Source: Pseudomonadota bacterium (lineage in GTDB: Bacteria; Pseudomonadota; Alphaproteobacteria; Micropepsales; Micropepsaceae). From it: a stretch of 9,639 nucleotides of DNA. Shown one piece after another: positions 1-5,803 of the stretch (the stretch's first letter is position 1; the number at the start of each line of letters is the position of its first letter). The position numbers and the translations under genes were made by a program. Below the pieces are notes generated by a model. The model ran no database searches, was not told the DNA's origin, and saw nothing but the letters and a program-made list of their open reading frames with translations. The DNA lies in NCBI GenBank assembly GCA_023427355.1, contig JAEZBK010000176.1, forward strand, positions 1 to 9,639, given 5' to 3'.

Positions 1-428
1 ATGCCGAAGGCGATCGTATAGGCGTCCACGGAGTTGTCCGGCAGCGGCAAGGCCTCGGCGTCGCCCACCGTCCAGGTGATGGCGCCTTCGCCCTTCGCGG
101 CGGCGCGGCGCTTTCCCTCCCCCACCATCTGCTCGTTGATGTCGCAGACCGTTACGGCGGCCTCGCCGCCCCGCAAGCGGGCCATGTCCACGATGCGGAA
201 GGCGATGTCGCCAGTGCCGCCGGCCACGTCCACCGTGTTCCAGCCGGGCTGCGGATTGAGCCATTCGACCATCGCATCCTTCCAGATGCGGTGAATGCCG
301 GCGCTCATCACGTCGTTCATCAGGTCGTAGCGGGCGGCAACGGAGGAGAAAACCTCGCGGACAAGGCCTTCCTTCTCGGCTTCCGGCACGTCGCGGAAGC
401 CGAAGCTCGCGGTGTTGTTCTCAGACAT
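1..428 (-). CDS. ubiE: Ubiquinone/menaquinone C-methyltransferase UbiE, C-terminus cut by window edge
   Basis: SAM-dependent C-methyltransferase of quinone biosynthesis; in alphaproteobacteria it usually methylates the 2-polyprenyl-6-methoxy-1,4-benzoquinol intermediate of ubiquinone. Reading the minus strand from the ATG at 428-426 gives 142 codons with no stop before the edge, against about 250 residues for the family. The N-terminal part shows the UbiE hallmarks: [19 protein letters not shown] at 9-27, [21 protein letters not shown] at about 30-50, and the SAM-binding motif [13 protein letters not shown] at 66-77. An acidic residue ending the second strand (VCDIN, 94-98) and [20 protein letters not shown] (122-141) follow, the latter matching methyltransferase motifs II and III. 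No Shine-Dalgarno sequence precedes the ATG. It diverges from mutM, a neighbour often seen in alphaproteobacteria. The identity is firm; only the C-terminus is unseen. Confidence 0.96.
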   Translation of the reverse strand, partial: MSENNTASFGFRDVPEAEKEGLVREVFSSVAARYDLMNDVMSAGIHRIWKDAMVEWLNPQPGWNTVDVAGGTGDIAFRIVDMARLRGGEAAVTVCDINEQMVGEGKRRAAAKGEGAITWTVGDAEALPLPDNSVDAYTIAFG

Positions 429-474
429 GGCGGGAATATAGCGCGGGGCCATGCGGATGGGCTAGCGTGCTCCC
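429..474. promoter_or_regulatory. Short divergent promoter region between ubiE and mutM
   Basis: Only 46 bp separate the two divergent start codons. On the minus strand a GCTATATT element (TATATT = 440-435) matches 7 of 8 positions of the Caulobacter housekeeping -10 consensus GCTANAWC. It would put the ubiE transcript start at or next to the ATG. On the plus strand GCTAGCGT at 461-468 matches only the GCTA core and would likewise place the mutM start near its ATG. Neither gene has a well-placed Shine-Dalgarno sequence, so leaderless or nearly leaderless mRNAs are plausible. No convincing -35 is visible for either, so this is inference from -10-like elements. Confidence 0.4.
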
Positions 475-1341
475 ATGCCAGAATTGCCCGAAGTCGAGAC
501 CGTGATGCGGGGGATCGCCCCCGCGCTGGAAGGCCGCACCATTGTTCAGGCGGTGACACGGCGGGGCGACCTGCGCCGCCCCTTCCCCAGAGATTTTGCG
601 GCCCGCCTGACGGGGCGCAAGGTGACGGCGGTGCGGCGGCGGGCCAAGTATATCCTGGCCGACCTGGACAGCGGGGAGACGCTGGTGATCCATCTGGGCA
701 TGTCGGGCCGCATGAGCGTGCAGGCCAACGAGGGTCCGGCGCGGCGGATCGGCACTTATATCCATGAAACCGACGACCGGCTGGGCAAGCACGACCATGT
801 GGTGATCCAGACCGATGCCCCGGCGCGCATCCTGTTCAACGATCACCGGCGCTTCGGCCTGATGGACCTGGTTGCGACAACGCACCTGGAAGAGGACCGG
901 CTGTTCCGCGACATCGGCATCGAGCCGCTTTCGCCCGGTTTCAACGCGAAACATCTGGCAGCGGCGCTGGCAGGCAAGAAAACCCCCATCAAGGCGGCGC
1001 TGCTGGACCAACGCGTGGTGGCGGGACTGGGCAACATCTATGTCAGCGAGGCGCTGTTCCGCAGCCATATCTCGCCCAGGCGGTTGGCGGGAAGCCTGAA
1101 ACCCGCGGAGATCGCACTGCTGGTGCCCGCCATCAAGAAGGTATTGCGCGATGCGATCCGGGCCGGCGGCTCATCGTTGCGCGACCATGCCAGGCCCGAC
1201 GGCAAGCTGGGCGAATTCCAGCACCGTTTCCTGGTCTATGACCGCGAAGGCGAGCCCTGCAAGCTGGGTTGCCGTGATAAGGTGAAGCGCATCGTGCAGG
1301 CGGGCCGCTCCACCTTCTATTGTCCCAAGTGCCAGAAGTGA
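475..1341 (+). CDS. mutM: Formamidopyrimidine-DNA glycosylase / AP lyase (Fpg, MutM)
   Basis: Bifunctional base-excision repair enzyme that removes 8-oxoguanine and formamidopyrimidines from DNA and cleaves the resulting abasic site by beta/delta elimination. The protein is 288 aa, slightly longer than E. coli Fpg. It starts MPELPEVETV; after Met removal Pro2 is the Schiff-base nucleophile and Glu3 the general acid, which fixes the start at 475. Lys58 lies in RRRAKYIL, Met76 in HLGMSGRM, and DHRRFG at 123-128 supplies the Arg and Phe that fill the helix void. The helix-two-turn-helix carries LLDQRVVAGLGNIYVSEALF (176-195). The C-terminal zinc finger uses Cys262, Cys266, Cys283 and Cys286, with the DNA-contacting Arg in AGRSTFYC. 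The first Cys pair is spaced C-x3-C, whereas E. coli has C-x2-C. The downstream hydratase begins 7 bp after the stop, so the two are probably co-transcribed. Confidence 0.98.
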   Translation: MPELPEVETVMRGIAPALEGRTIVQAVTRRGDLRRPFPRDFAARLTGRKVTAVRRRAKYILADLDSGETLVIHLGMSGRMSVQANEGPARRIGTYIHETDDRLGKHDHVVIQTDAPARILFNDHRRFGLMDLVATTHLEEDRLFRDIGIEPLSPGFNAKHLAAALAGKKTPIKAALLDQRVVAGLGNIYVSEALFRSHISPRRLAGSLKPAEIALLVPAIKKVLRDAIRAGGSSLRDHARPDGKLGEFQHRFLVYDREGEPCKLGCRDKVKRIVQAGRSTFYCPKCQK

Positions 1342-1348
1342 GATCGTC

Positions 1349-2119
1349 ATGAGCATTGTCCTGACCGAAGTGCGCGGCGCCATCGGCATCGCGACCCTGA
1401 ACCGGCCCGAAGCGCTGAACGCGCTCAACAATGCGTTGCTGGATGCGTTGGCCGGGGCGCTGGAAGCGTGGGATGCCGATCCCGCCATCCGGGTGATGAT
1501 CGTGACGGGATTCGACAAGGCCTTTGCGGCGGGCGCCGATATCAAGGAAATGGCGCCCAAGAGTTTCGCGCAGATGCACCAGGAAAATCCCTTTGGCCGC
1601 CAGTTGGACCGCATCATCGCGGTGAAGAAACCGGTGATCGCGGCGGTGAATGGCTTCGCCCTGGGGGGCGGCTGCGAACTGGCGATGGCGCTGGACATAC
1701 TGGTGGCGGGGGACACGGCGAAATTCGGACAGCCCGAGATCACGCTGGGCATCACGCCGGGACTGGGCGGCAGCCAGCGCACCGCGCGCGCCATGGGCAA
1801 GGCCAAGGCCATGGACCTGTGCCTGACCGGCCGGATGATGGACGCGGCCGAGGCATTGGCCAGCGGCGTCGCCGCCCGGGTGGTGCCGGCGGCCGAGCTA
1901 ATGGCCGAAACGCTGAAAATGGCCGAGAAGATCGCAGCCCAGTCGGTTCCGGCGCTGGTCATGGTCAAGGAACTGGTGAATCGGGCCTATGAGACGCCGC
2001 TGTCCCAGGGGCTGGCACTGGAACGCCGCGCCTTCCATGCCATGTTCGCCACCCATGACCAGAAAGAGGGAATGGCGGCCTTTTCCGACAAGCGGAAGCC
2101 CCAGTTCCGGGATGAATAG
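1349..2119 (+). CDS. Enoyl-CoA hydratase (crotonase family)
   Basis: Hydrates trans-2-enoyl-CoA to 3-hydroxyacyl-CoA, as in fatty-acid beta-oxidation; the protein has 256 aa, normal for a single-domain crotonase. NRPEALNAL (18-26) and KAFAAGADIKEM (57-68) form the CoA pocket and first oxyanion-hole strand. NGFALGGGCELAM (101-113) and AKFGQPEITLGITPGLGG (124-141) hold two Glu residues, Glu110 and Glu130. These fit the catalytic Glu144/Glu164 pair of rat mitochondrial crotonase with the same 20-residue spacing. Both are present, so a true hydratase is more likely than an isomerase or a non-hydratase homologue. The substrate chain length cannot be told. The ATG lies 7 bp after the mutM stop, and translation may be coupled. 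A crotonase at this spot between mutM and rpsT is common in alphaproteobacteria; its link to the neighbours is probably positional rather than functional. Confidence 0.95.
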   Translation: MSIVLTEVRGAIGIATLNRPEALNALNNALLDALAGALEAWDADPAIRVMIVTGFDKAFAAGADIKEMAPKSFAQMHQENPFGRQLDRIIAVKKPVIAAVNGFALGGGCELAMALDILVAGDTAKFGQPEITLGITPGLGGSQRTARAMGKAKAMDLCLTGRMMDAAEALASGVAARVVPAAELMAETLKMAEKIAAQSVPALVMVKELVNRAYETPLSQGLALERRAFHAMFATHDQKEGMAAFSDKRKPQFRDE

Positions 2120-2139
2120 GGCCGTTTGAGGCTCTTTTG

Positions 2140-2168
2140 TTGACCGGGGCCCTGCCCCGCGCTATACG
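2140..2168 (+). promoter_or_regulatory. Promoter of rpsT
   Basis: TTGACC at 2140-2145 and TATACG at 2163-2168 are separated by 17 bp. In Caulobacter-style terms TTGACCG and GCTATACG are 14 bp apart, inside the 10-14 range of the housekeeping sigma consensus. Transcription would begin near 2175, leaving a leader of about 20 nt that contains the GAGGAAAG Shine-Dalgarno sequence (2184-2191) four bases before the rpsT ATG. This is the best-matched promoter in the window and fits a highly expressed ribosomal gene. Confidence 0.8.
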
Positions 2169-2195
2169 CCCGCCTCTTTTGCCGAGGAAAGCCTG

Positions 2196-2459
2196 ATGCC
2201 CAATATCGCCTCTTCCGAGAAGCGGGTCCGTACCACCGCCAAGCGCACCGCCATCAACACGGCGCGCAAGTCCCGCGTGCGCGGCTTCATCCGCAAGGTC
2301 GAGGACGCCATCAAGTCCGGCGACAAGAAGGCCGCCCTGGCCGCCCTGAAGGCCGCCGAGCCGGAAATCATGCGCGGCGTGACCAAGGGCGTGCTGCACA
2401 AGAACACCGGCAGCCGCAAGGTTTCCCGCCTTTCCAAGCGCGTCTCCAAGCTGTCTTAA
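2196..2459 (+). CDS. rpsT: 30S ribosomal protein S20
   Basis: Small basic primary-binding protein that contacts 16S rRNA in the 30S subunit. The 87 aa match the usual 85-90. The N-terminus [19 protein letters not shown] followed by [20 protein letters not shown] is the S20 signature of helical Lys/Arg-rich segments, and the Ala-rich middle ([15 protein letters not shown], 49-63) and [16 protein letters not shown] end are typical. The start is set by the strong GAGGAAAG four bases upstream. It has its own promoter and an intrinsic terminator about 40 bp past the stop, so it appears to be transcribed as a single gene. rpsT directly before the dnaA region is a known alphaproteobacterial arrangement. 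Confidence 0.98.
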   Translation: MPNIASSEKRVRTTAKRTAINTARKSRVRGFIRKVEDAIKSGDKKAALAALKAAEPEIMRGVTKGVLHKNTGSRKVSRLSKRVSKLS

Positions 2460-2500
2460 TCAGGAAGCCTCTGGAATCTCTGGCGGATTCAAGAATAGAG

Positions 2501-2532
2501 AGGGCCCGGAGCAGTATCCGGGCCCTTTTTTA
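2501..2532 (+). terminator. Rho-independent terminator after rpsT
   Basis: A perfect 10-bp stem is formed by AGGGCCCGGA (2501-2510) and TCCGGGCCCT (2517-2526) with a six-base loop GCAGTA. It is followed at once by a run of T (2526-2531). It closes the rpsT transcript and insulates the non-coding region before dnaA. Confidence 0.93.
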
Positions 2533-2641
2533 TTGCTCAGTGTGCTGACAAACACCGAAACGCCGTATTTCGGCGATGCGCCCGAACAGCGTTCAGGGCA
2601 AGCCTTTGATTCCACAAAGCTGTCCTTTGGCGTTTCATTTT

Positions 2642-2651
2642 CCGTATACGG
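2642..2651. repeat. Perfect 10-bp palindrome CCGTATACGG
   Basis: CCGTATACGG reads the same on both strands. It sits in the low-GC part of the region before dnaA, just upstream of an imperfect inverted repeat whose arms are TTCGCAAAA (2670-2678) and TTTTCGCGAA (2687-2696). A dimeric regulator site is possible, but I do not recognise the motif. Confidence 0.4.
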
Positions 2652-2723
2652 TACAGTTGTTTAGCAGGGTTCGCAAAAGTGAAAAATTTTCGCGAATCGA
2701 GCCTCGTTCGGCGTTTGTCCCCC

Positions 2724-2753
2724 TTGTGAGTCGTGGGCGCTTGATTCTATCTT
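2724..2753 (+). promoter_or_regulatory. Weak candidate promoter upstream of rhodanese-dnaA
   Basis: TTGTGA (2724-2729) and TATCTT (2748-2753) are 18 bp apart. Two GANTC sites fall inside this stretch (2728-2732 and 2743-2747), which would make such a promoter a natural target for methylation control. The hexamers match the consensus only in part and the transcript leader would be about 180 nt, so this is tentative. Confidence 0.22.
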
Positions 2754-2790
2754 AATCGGGCGTTGGGGGCAGACAGAGCCATGATGAAGA

Positions 2791-2821
2791 CAAGCGAAAG
2801 TAAAAAGACAATATTCGCTTG
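2791..2821. repeat. 8-bp perfect inverted repeat with AT-rich centre
   Basis: CAAGCGAA (2791-2798) and TTCGCTTG (2814-2821) are exact reverse complements around a 15-base spacer with only three G or C. It could fold as a hairpin or be a paired protein-binding site in the candidate origin. No T-run follows, so it is not a terminator. Confidence 0.5.
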
Positions 2822-2890
2822 CCTGATCTGGATTAGCGGCCGACCGACCAAGTATTTAAACGCCTGAATTCCTGACATTGTGACCTGTCT

Positions 2891-2921
2891 ATGCTGGGGC
2901 TTGCCCCGGCATTGCTAGAAT
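2891..2921 (+). promoter_or_regulatory. 22-bp near-perfect palindrome abutting the probable -10 of the rhodanese gene
   Basis: Arms ATGCTGGGGC (2891-2900) and GCCCCGGCAT (2903-2912) flank a TT centre, with one T/G mismatch. Two bases later GCTAGAAT (2914-2921) matches 7 of 8 positions of the Caulobacter-type -10 GCTANAWC. The transcript would start near 2928, about 13 nt before the ATG at 2941. No -35 of the usual kind is present; the palindrome occupies that position. This is the layout of an operator or activator site, though the same bases could also form an RNA hairpin if transcription starts farther upstream. Confidence 0.42.
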
Positions 2922-2940
2922 TTTCCCTGATTGGCTGTTC

Positions 2941-3387
2941 ATGACCCCTCCCACCTCTCACAATTATGCGGGCGATATCGGCGCCGATGAGGCCTGGGCG
3001 CGCCTCGCCGCCGATCCGAAGGCACAACTGGTGGATGTGCGCACCATGGCGGAATGGAATTTCGTGGGCCTGCCCGATCTTTCCACGCTGGGCCGGCGGG
3101 TACACTGCATCGAGTGGCAGAGCTTCCCCACCATGGCGGCCAATCCCGGCTTCGCGAACGACGCCGAACAGGCCGTGCTGGCGGCCGGCGCGGGGCGCGA
3201 CACGCCGATCTTCTTCCTCTGCCGGTCGGGCGCGCGTTCGCGGGCCGCGGCGGTTGCGATGGCGGCGGCCGGGTTCACCCAGGCCTTCAATGTGGCGAAC
3301 GGTTTCGAGGGCGATCCCGACGGGATGCGCCATCGCGGCCATATCAATGGATGGAAGGCCGCGGGACTGCCCTGGCGGCAAAGCTGA
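2941..3387 (+). CDS. Single-domain rhodanese-like sulfurtransferase
   Basis: Rhodanese-fold protein of 148 aa, the size of stand-alone single-domain members such as GlpE-like proteins. Expected order is visible: an N-terminal helix (GADEAWARLAADPKAQ, 14-29), the strand and CH2A-like LVDVRTMAEWNFVG (30-43), then the active-site loop CRSGAR at 94-99 after the strand IFFLC, with Cys94 as the persulfide-carrying residue. The six-residue loop fits sulfurtransferases rather than Cdc25-type phosphatases. The C-terminus NVANGFEGDPDGMRHRGHIN with GWKAAGLPW is characteristic of a bacterial subfamily. No signal peptide or membrane segment is seen, so it is probably cytoplasmic. The physiological sulfur donor and acceptor are unknown. 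It lies between the candidate origin and dnaA, 70 bp before dnaA on the same strand, so both may share a transcript. The ATG at 2941 has no clear Shine-Dalgarno sequence. Confidence 0.92.
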   Translation: MTPPTSHNYAGDIGADEAWARLAADPKAQLVDVRTMAEWNFVGLPDLSTLGRRVHCIEWQSFPTMAANPGFANDAEQAVLAAGAGRDTPIFFLCRSGARSRAAAVAMAAAGFTQAFNVANGFEGDPDGMRHRGHINGWKAAGLPWRQS

Positions 3388-3399
3388 ACGACCGAACTA

Positions 3400-3420
3400 C
3401 CGGACACGAAAACGTGCCGG
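3400..3420 (+). repeat. Hairpin in the rhodanese-dnaA gap
   Basis: CCGG (3400-3403) and CACG (3405-3408), separated by a bulged A, pair with CGTG (3413-3416) and CCGG (3417-3420) around an AAAA loop. This gives an 8-bp stem ending 37 bp before the dnaA ATG. No U-run follows, so it is not a standard terminator. It could affect mRNA stability or translation of dnaA. The same gap has a direct repeat ACGGGT at 3431-3436 and 3445-3450. Confidence 0.4.
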
Positions 3421-3457
3421 ATCATCAACAACGGGTAATGGATTACGGGTGCTTCAC

Positions 3458-4888
3458 ATGACTCAGGCGAAATCTATGCGGGCGGACTGGCGGGCGGCAT
3501 GGTCGGGTGTGCGCGAGCGTTTGCGCCGCGAACTGGGCGATGCGGTCTTCGAAGCCTGGATCGCGCCCCTGTCGCTGGAGAGCCACGACAATGACGAACT
3601 CGCCATCGGCGCGGCCAAGCCCTTTGTGCGCAACTGGGTGGCAAACCATTACGTGCCGCGCATCGAGCGCGCCTTCCGCGCCGAGGGACATGTGCCCGCC
3701 GCCATCACCATCGTGATGGCCACGCCCCAGCCCAGCATTGGCGGCAATGTGCCGGTGGTGCGTGAAACGCCGGAGCCCGCCAGCGTTTCCTATCTGCCCC
3801 AGCGTTCCGCCGCCGCCGAGAGCGCAGATGACAGCGCCCGCGGCCTGTGGAACCGGATGCTGCATCCGCAGCAGACCTTCGACAGCTTCATCCCCGGCGC
3901 CGCCAATGCCTTCGGCCATGGCGCGGCCAAGGACTTCGCCGAGGGTGGCCAGGCCGACCTGCCCCTGCTCTACATCCATGGCGGCTTCGGCTATGGCAAG
4001 ACGCACCTGCTGAACGCGGCGGCGCTGGAATTCCGCAAGCGCGGCAAGCGCACGCTGTTCCTGCGCGCCGAGGATTTCATGCGCCACTTCCTGGGCGCGC
4101 TCTATCGCAAGGACACGCTGGCCTTCAAGGAAGAGCTGCGCACCGCCGAAGTGCTGATCATTGACGATCTGCAGCATATCTGCCGCTCGGCCGCCACGGC
4201 GTCGGAGTTTCTCTACACCGTCAACGCCTTCGCCGACCTGCGCCGCCGCGTGGTGATCGCCGCCGATCGCGCGCCCGCCGCCCTGGAAGGCCTGGGCGCC
4301 GACGTGAAGTCGCGCCTGTCGGGCGGGCTGGTGATCGCGCTGGACAAGCCCGATCGCGACACGCGCTTCGCCATCCTCAAGCGCCGCGCCGCCGATTTCT
4401 GCAAGCACAAGCCAGACGTGGTGCTGCCCGATGCCGTGCTGGAACGGATCGCCGAGATGGACGATGCGAGCCCCCGCGAATTGATCGGCGTCTTCACCAA
4501 GATCGCCACCTATGCCGACCTGACCAAGAAGCCGGTGACGCTGGAAGTGGCAGAGGAAGCGGTGGGCCTGCGCAGCGCGCCCGGCGTGAAAACCTCGATC
4601 GAGGATATCCAGCGCAAGACTGCCGAGTTCTACAAGCTGGACGTGAAGGATTTCCATTCGCCGCAACGCGCCCGCCGCGTGGCCCGTCCCCGCCAGGTGG
4701 CGATGTACCTGGCGCGCAAGCTGACGACGCGTTCGCTGCCGGAGATCGGCCGCCGCTTCGGGGGCCGCGACCATACCACCGTGCTGCATGCCTGCCGCCG
4801 CATCGAGGCGCTGATCGGCGAGGACACGCTGTTCCGTCAGGAAGTGGATTTCCTCTCCCAGATGCTCCAGCGCCGGGGCGATCTGTAA
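3458..4888 (+). CDS. dnaA: Chromosomal replication initiator DnaA, with divergent AAA+ domain
   Basis: ATP-dependent initiator that binds DnaA boxes and melts oriC. From the ATG at 3458 the protein has 476 aa, a normal length. Domain I is at about 1-85 ([18 protein letters not shown], 23-40), with a short linker to about 135. The AAA+ domain has Walker A GGFGYGKT (175-182), Walker B VLIIDD (232-237), sensor I region AADR (268-271), box VII KSR (Arg286) and sensor II Arg340. Domain IV carries [20 protein letters not shown] (405-424) and the DnaA signature [20 protein letters not shown] (425-444). The segment after Walker B differs from consensus: the usual KxxxQEEFFHTFN reads [13 protein letters not shown] (244-256), and sensor II reads PRELIG instead of VRELEG. 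The reading frame stays open upstream, through the rhodanese gene, but homology begins only after 3458. A second in-frame ATG at 3476 is possible. No strong Shine-Dalgarno sequence precedes either. Confidence 0.96.
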   Translation: MTQAKSMRADWRAAWSGVRERLRRELGDAVFEAWIAPLSLESHDNDELAIGAAKPFVRNWVANHYVPRIERAFRAEGHVPAAITIVMATPQPSIGGNVPVVRETPEPASVSYLPQRSAAAESADDSARGLWNRMLHPQQTFDSFIPGAANAFGHGAAKDFAEGGQADLPLLYIHGGFGYGKTHLLNAAALEFRKRGKRTLFLRAEDFMRHFLGALYRKDTLAFKEELRTAEVLIIDDLQHICRSAATASEFLYTVNAFADLRRRVVIAADRAPAALEGLGADVKSRLSGGLVIALDKPDRDTRFAILKRRAADFCKHKPDVVLPDAVLERIAEMDDASPRELIGVFTKIATYADLTKKPVTLEVAEEAVGLRSAPGVKTSIEDIQRKTAEFYKLDVKDFHSPQRARRVARPRQVAMYLARKLTTRSLPEIGRRFGGRDHTTVLHACRRIEALIGEDTLFRQEVDFLSQMLQRRGDL

Positions 4889-4918
4889 GGCCTGCGCGAG
4901 TCATGGTAGGGGTCTGCC

Positions 4919-5803
4919 ATGGCGGGGTTGGTCGAAGCCGATAACCTGACAAAGCGGTTCGGCGCCGTCACGGCGCTGGACCGCCTGTCGCTTTCGATTC
5001 CGCGCGGCGGCGTCTATGGCATCCTGGGCGCCAATGGCGCGGGCAAAAGCACCTTTTTCCGCATTTGCCTGGACCTGATCCGCCCCACCAGTGGCGGCGT
5101 GGCGCTGCTGGGCGGATCGCCGTCCGACACGCTTTTGCGCCGCCGCATCGGCGCGATGATCGAAACGCCGCGCTATCATCCCTTCCTCACCGCGCGGCAG
5201 ACGCTGCAAATCCTGGCGCGCGTCAGCGGTGTGCGCGATACGCCTGTGGAGCGCTGGCTGTCCCGCGTGGGACTGGGCGATACCGGACATCGCAAGGTGC
5301 ATCATTTTTCGGTGGGCATGAAGCAGCGGCTGGGCATCGCCGCGGCGCTGATCACAGGCCCTGAACTGCTCATTCTCGACGAACCGACATCGGGCATGGA
5401 CCCGGTGGGCATCCAGGAAATGCGCGAACTGATGCGCGGATTGGCCGAGAAGGATGGGGTCACCATCCTGCTGTCCAGCCATCTTCTGGACGAAGTGCAG
5501 AAGGTCTGTGACCGCGTGGCCATATTCGCGCAAGGCAGGCTGGTGTCGGAAGGGCGCATGGACACCTTGCTGGCGGGCCAGGAACGCTTGCGGATCCTGG
5601 CTGGCGATCCGGCGGCGCTGCTGGCCCGGCTAGGGGCGCGCGCCCAGCCGGATGGCGAGGGCGTGCTGGTGGAGCTGACGCGCGAGCAAGCCCCTGCCCT
5701 GCTGCGCGAGCTGGTCCAGGGCGGCGTGGACATCATCGAGGCGCGCTGGGTCGGCGGTGGGCTGGAAGCCTTTTATCTCGAACAGGTGGGCCATGCTGGC
5801 TGA
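4919..5803 (+). CDS. ABC-2 type exporter, ATP-binding subunit (BcrA/CcmA-like)
   Basis: Cytoplasmic ATPase that would power the membrane protein encoded directly after it. The 294 aa have one nucleotide-binding domain (about 1-215) and a C-terminal extension (about 220-294) typical of bacitracin/Nod/daunorubicin-type exporters. Seen are Walker A GANGAGKST (37-45), signature SVGMKQRLGIA (131-141), Walker B LLILDE (150-155) followed by PTSGMD, and the switch His188 in LLSSHLL. At the Q-loop position the sequence reads MIETPRYHP (80-88) with Glu82 instead of Gln, a feature known in BcrA-like ATPases. A GGTAGGGG ribosome site (4905-4912) precedes the ATG. The gene is 30 bp after dnaA and overlaps the permease gene by 11 bp. 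The cargo is not predictable; drug or peptide export or self-protection is a family-level guess. Confidence 0.93.
   Translation: MAGLVEADNLTKRFGAVTALDRLSLSIPRGGVYGILGANGAGKSTFFRICLDLIRPTSGGVALLGGSPSDTLLRRRIGAMIETPRYHPFLTARQTLQILARVSGVRDTPVERWLSRVGLGDTGHRKVHHFSVGMKQRLGIAAALITGPELLILDEPTSGMDPVGIQEMRELMRGLAEKDGVTILLSSHLLDEVQKVCDRVAIFAQGRLVSEGRMDTLLAGQERLRILAGDPAALLARLGARAQPDGEGVLVELTREQAPALLRELVQGGVDIIEARWVGGGLEAFYLEQVGHAG

Larger units (their letters stand above)
2474..2747. promoter_or_regulatory. Cluster of six GANTC (CcrM-type) methylation sites
   Basis: GANTC pentamers lie at 2474-2478 (GAATC), 2486-2490 (GATTC), 2608-2612 (GATTC), 2694-2698 (GAATC), 2728-2732 (GAGTC) and 2743-2747 (GATTC). 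In alphaproteobacteria CcrM methylates the adenine of this motif, and methylation state affects transcription of cell-cycle genes including dnaA in Caulobacter. By eye I find only around ten further sites in the other roughly 9.3 kb, so six in 274 bp is a strong local excess. One further site, GACTC at 3460-3464, overlaps the dnaA start codon. The motif positions are directly seen; a methylation role is inferred. Confidence 0.55.
2533..2940. other. Non-coding region upstream of rhodanese-dnaA; candidate oriC / dnaA regulatory region
   Basis: About 400 bp with no credible gene. My count over 2521-2940 gives 209 G+C in 420 bases (about 50%), against clearly higher GC in the flanking genes; the lowest stretch is 2641-2700 (25 of 60). 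It contains GANTC sites, a 10-bp palindrome, two inverted repeats and a promoter-proximal palindrome, listed separately. No exact TTATCCACA or TGATCCACA box occurs on either strand. The nearest are GATTCCACA at 2608-2616 (plus) and TAATCCAGA read on the minus strand at 2835-2827 (7 of 9 against TTATCCACA). Position next to dnaA and low GC suggest an origin or dnaA control region. In some alphaproteobacteria such as Caulobacter, however, oriC lies away from dnaA, so the role is inferred. Confidence 0.45.

Noticed and set aside
2752..2765. Possible CtrA site TTAA-N7-TTAA beginning at 2752
   Set aside because: Only the first half-site (TTAA) is present; the second reads TTGG. A single half-site is too common to call.
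2966..3457. The dnaA frame is open for 164 codons upstream of its ATG, overlapping the rhodanese gene, and could mean an N-terminal extension of DnaA
   Set aside because: The upstream translation is Arg/Pro/Ser-rich shadow of the rhodanese gene, resembles no DnaA domain, and DnaA domain I begins properly after 3458.
3443..4789. A 448-codon open frame on the minus strand across dnaA
   Set aside because: It is antisense to a certain gene in high-GC DNA, its Gly/Ala/His/Gln-rich product has no recognisable domain, and it tracks the third codon positions of dnaA.
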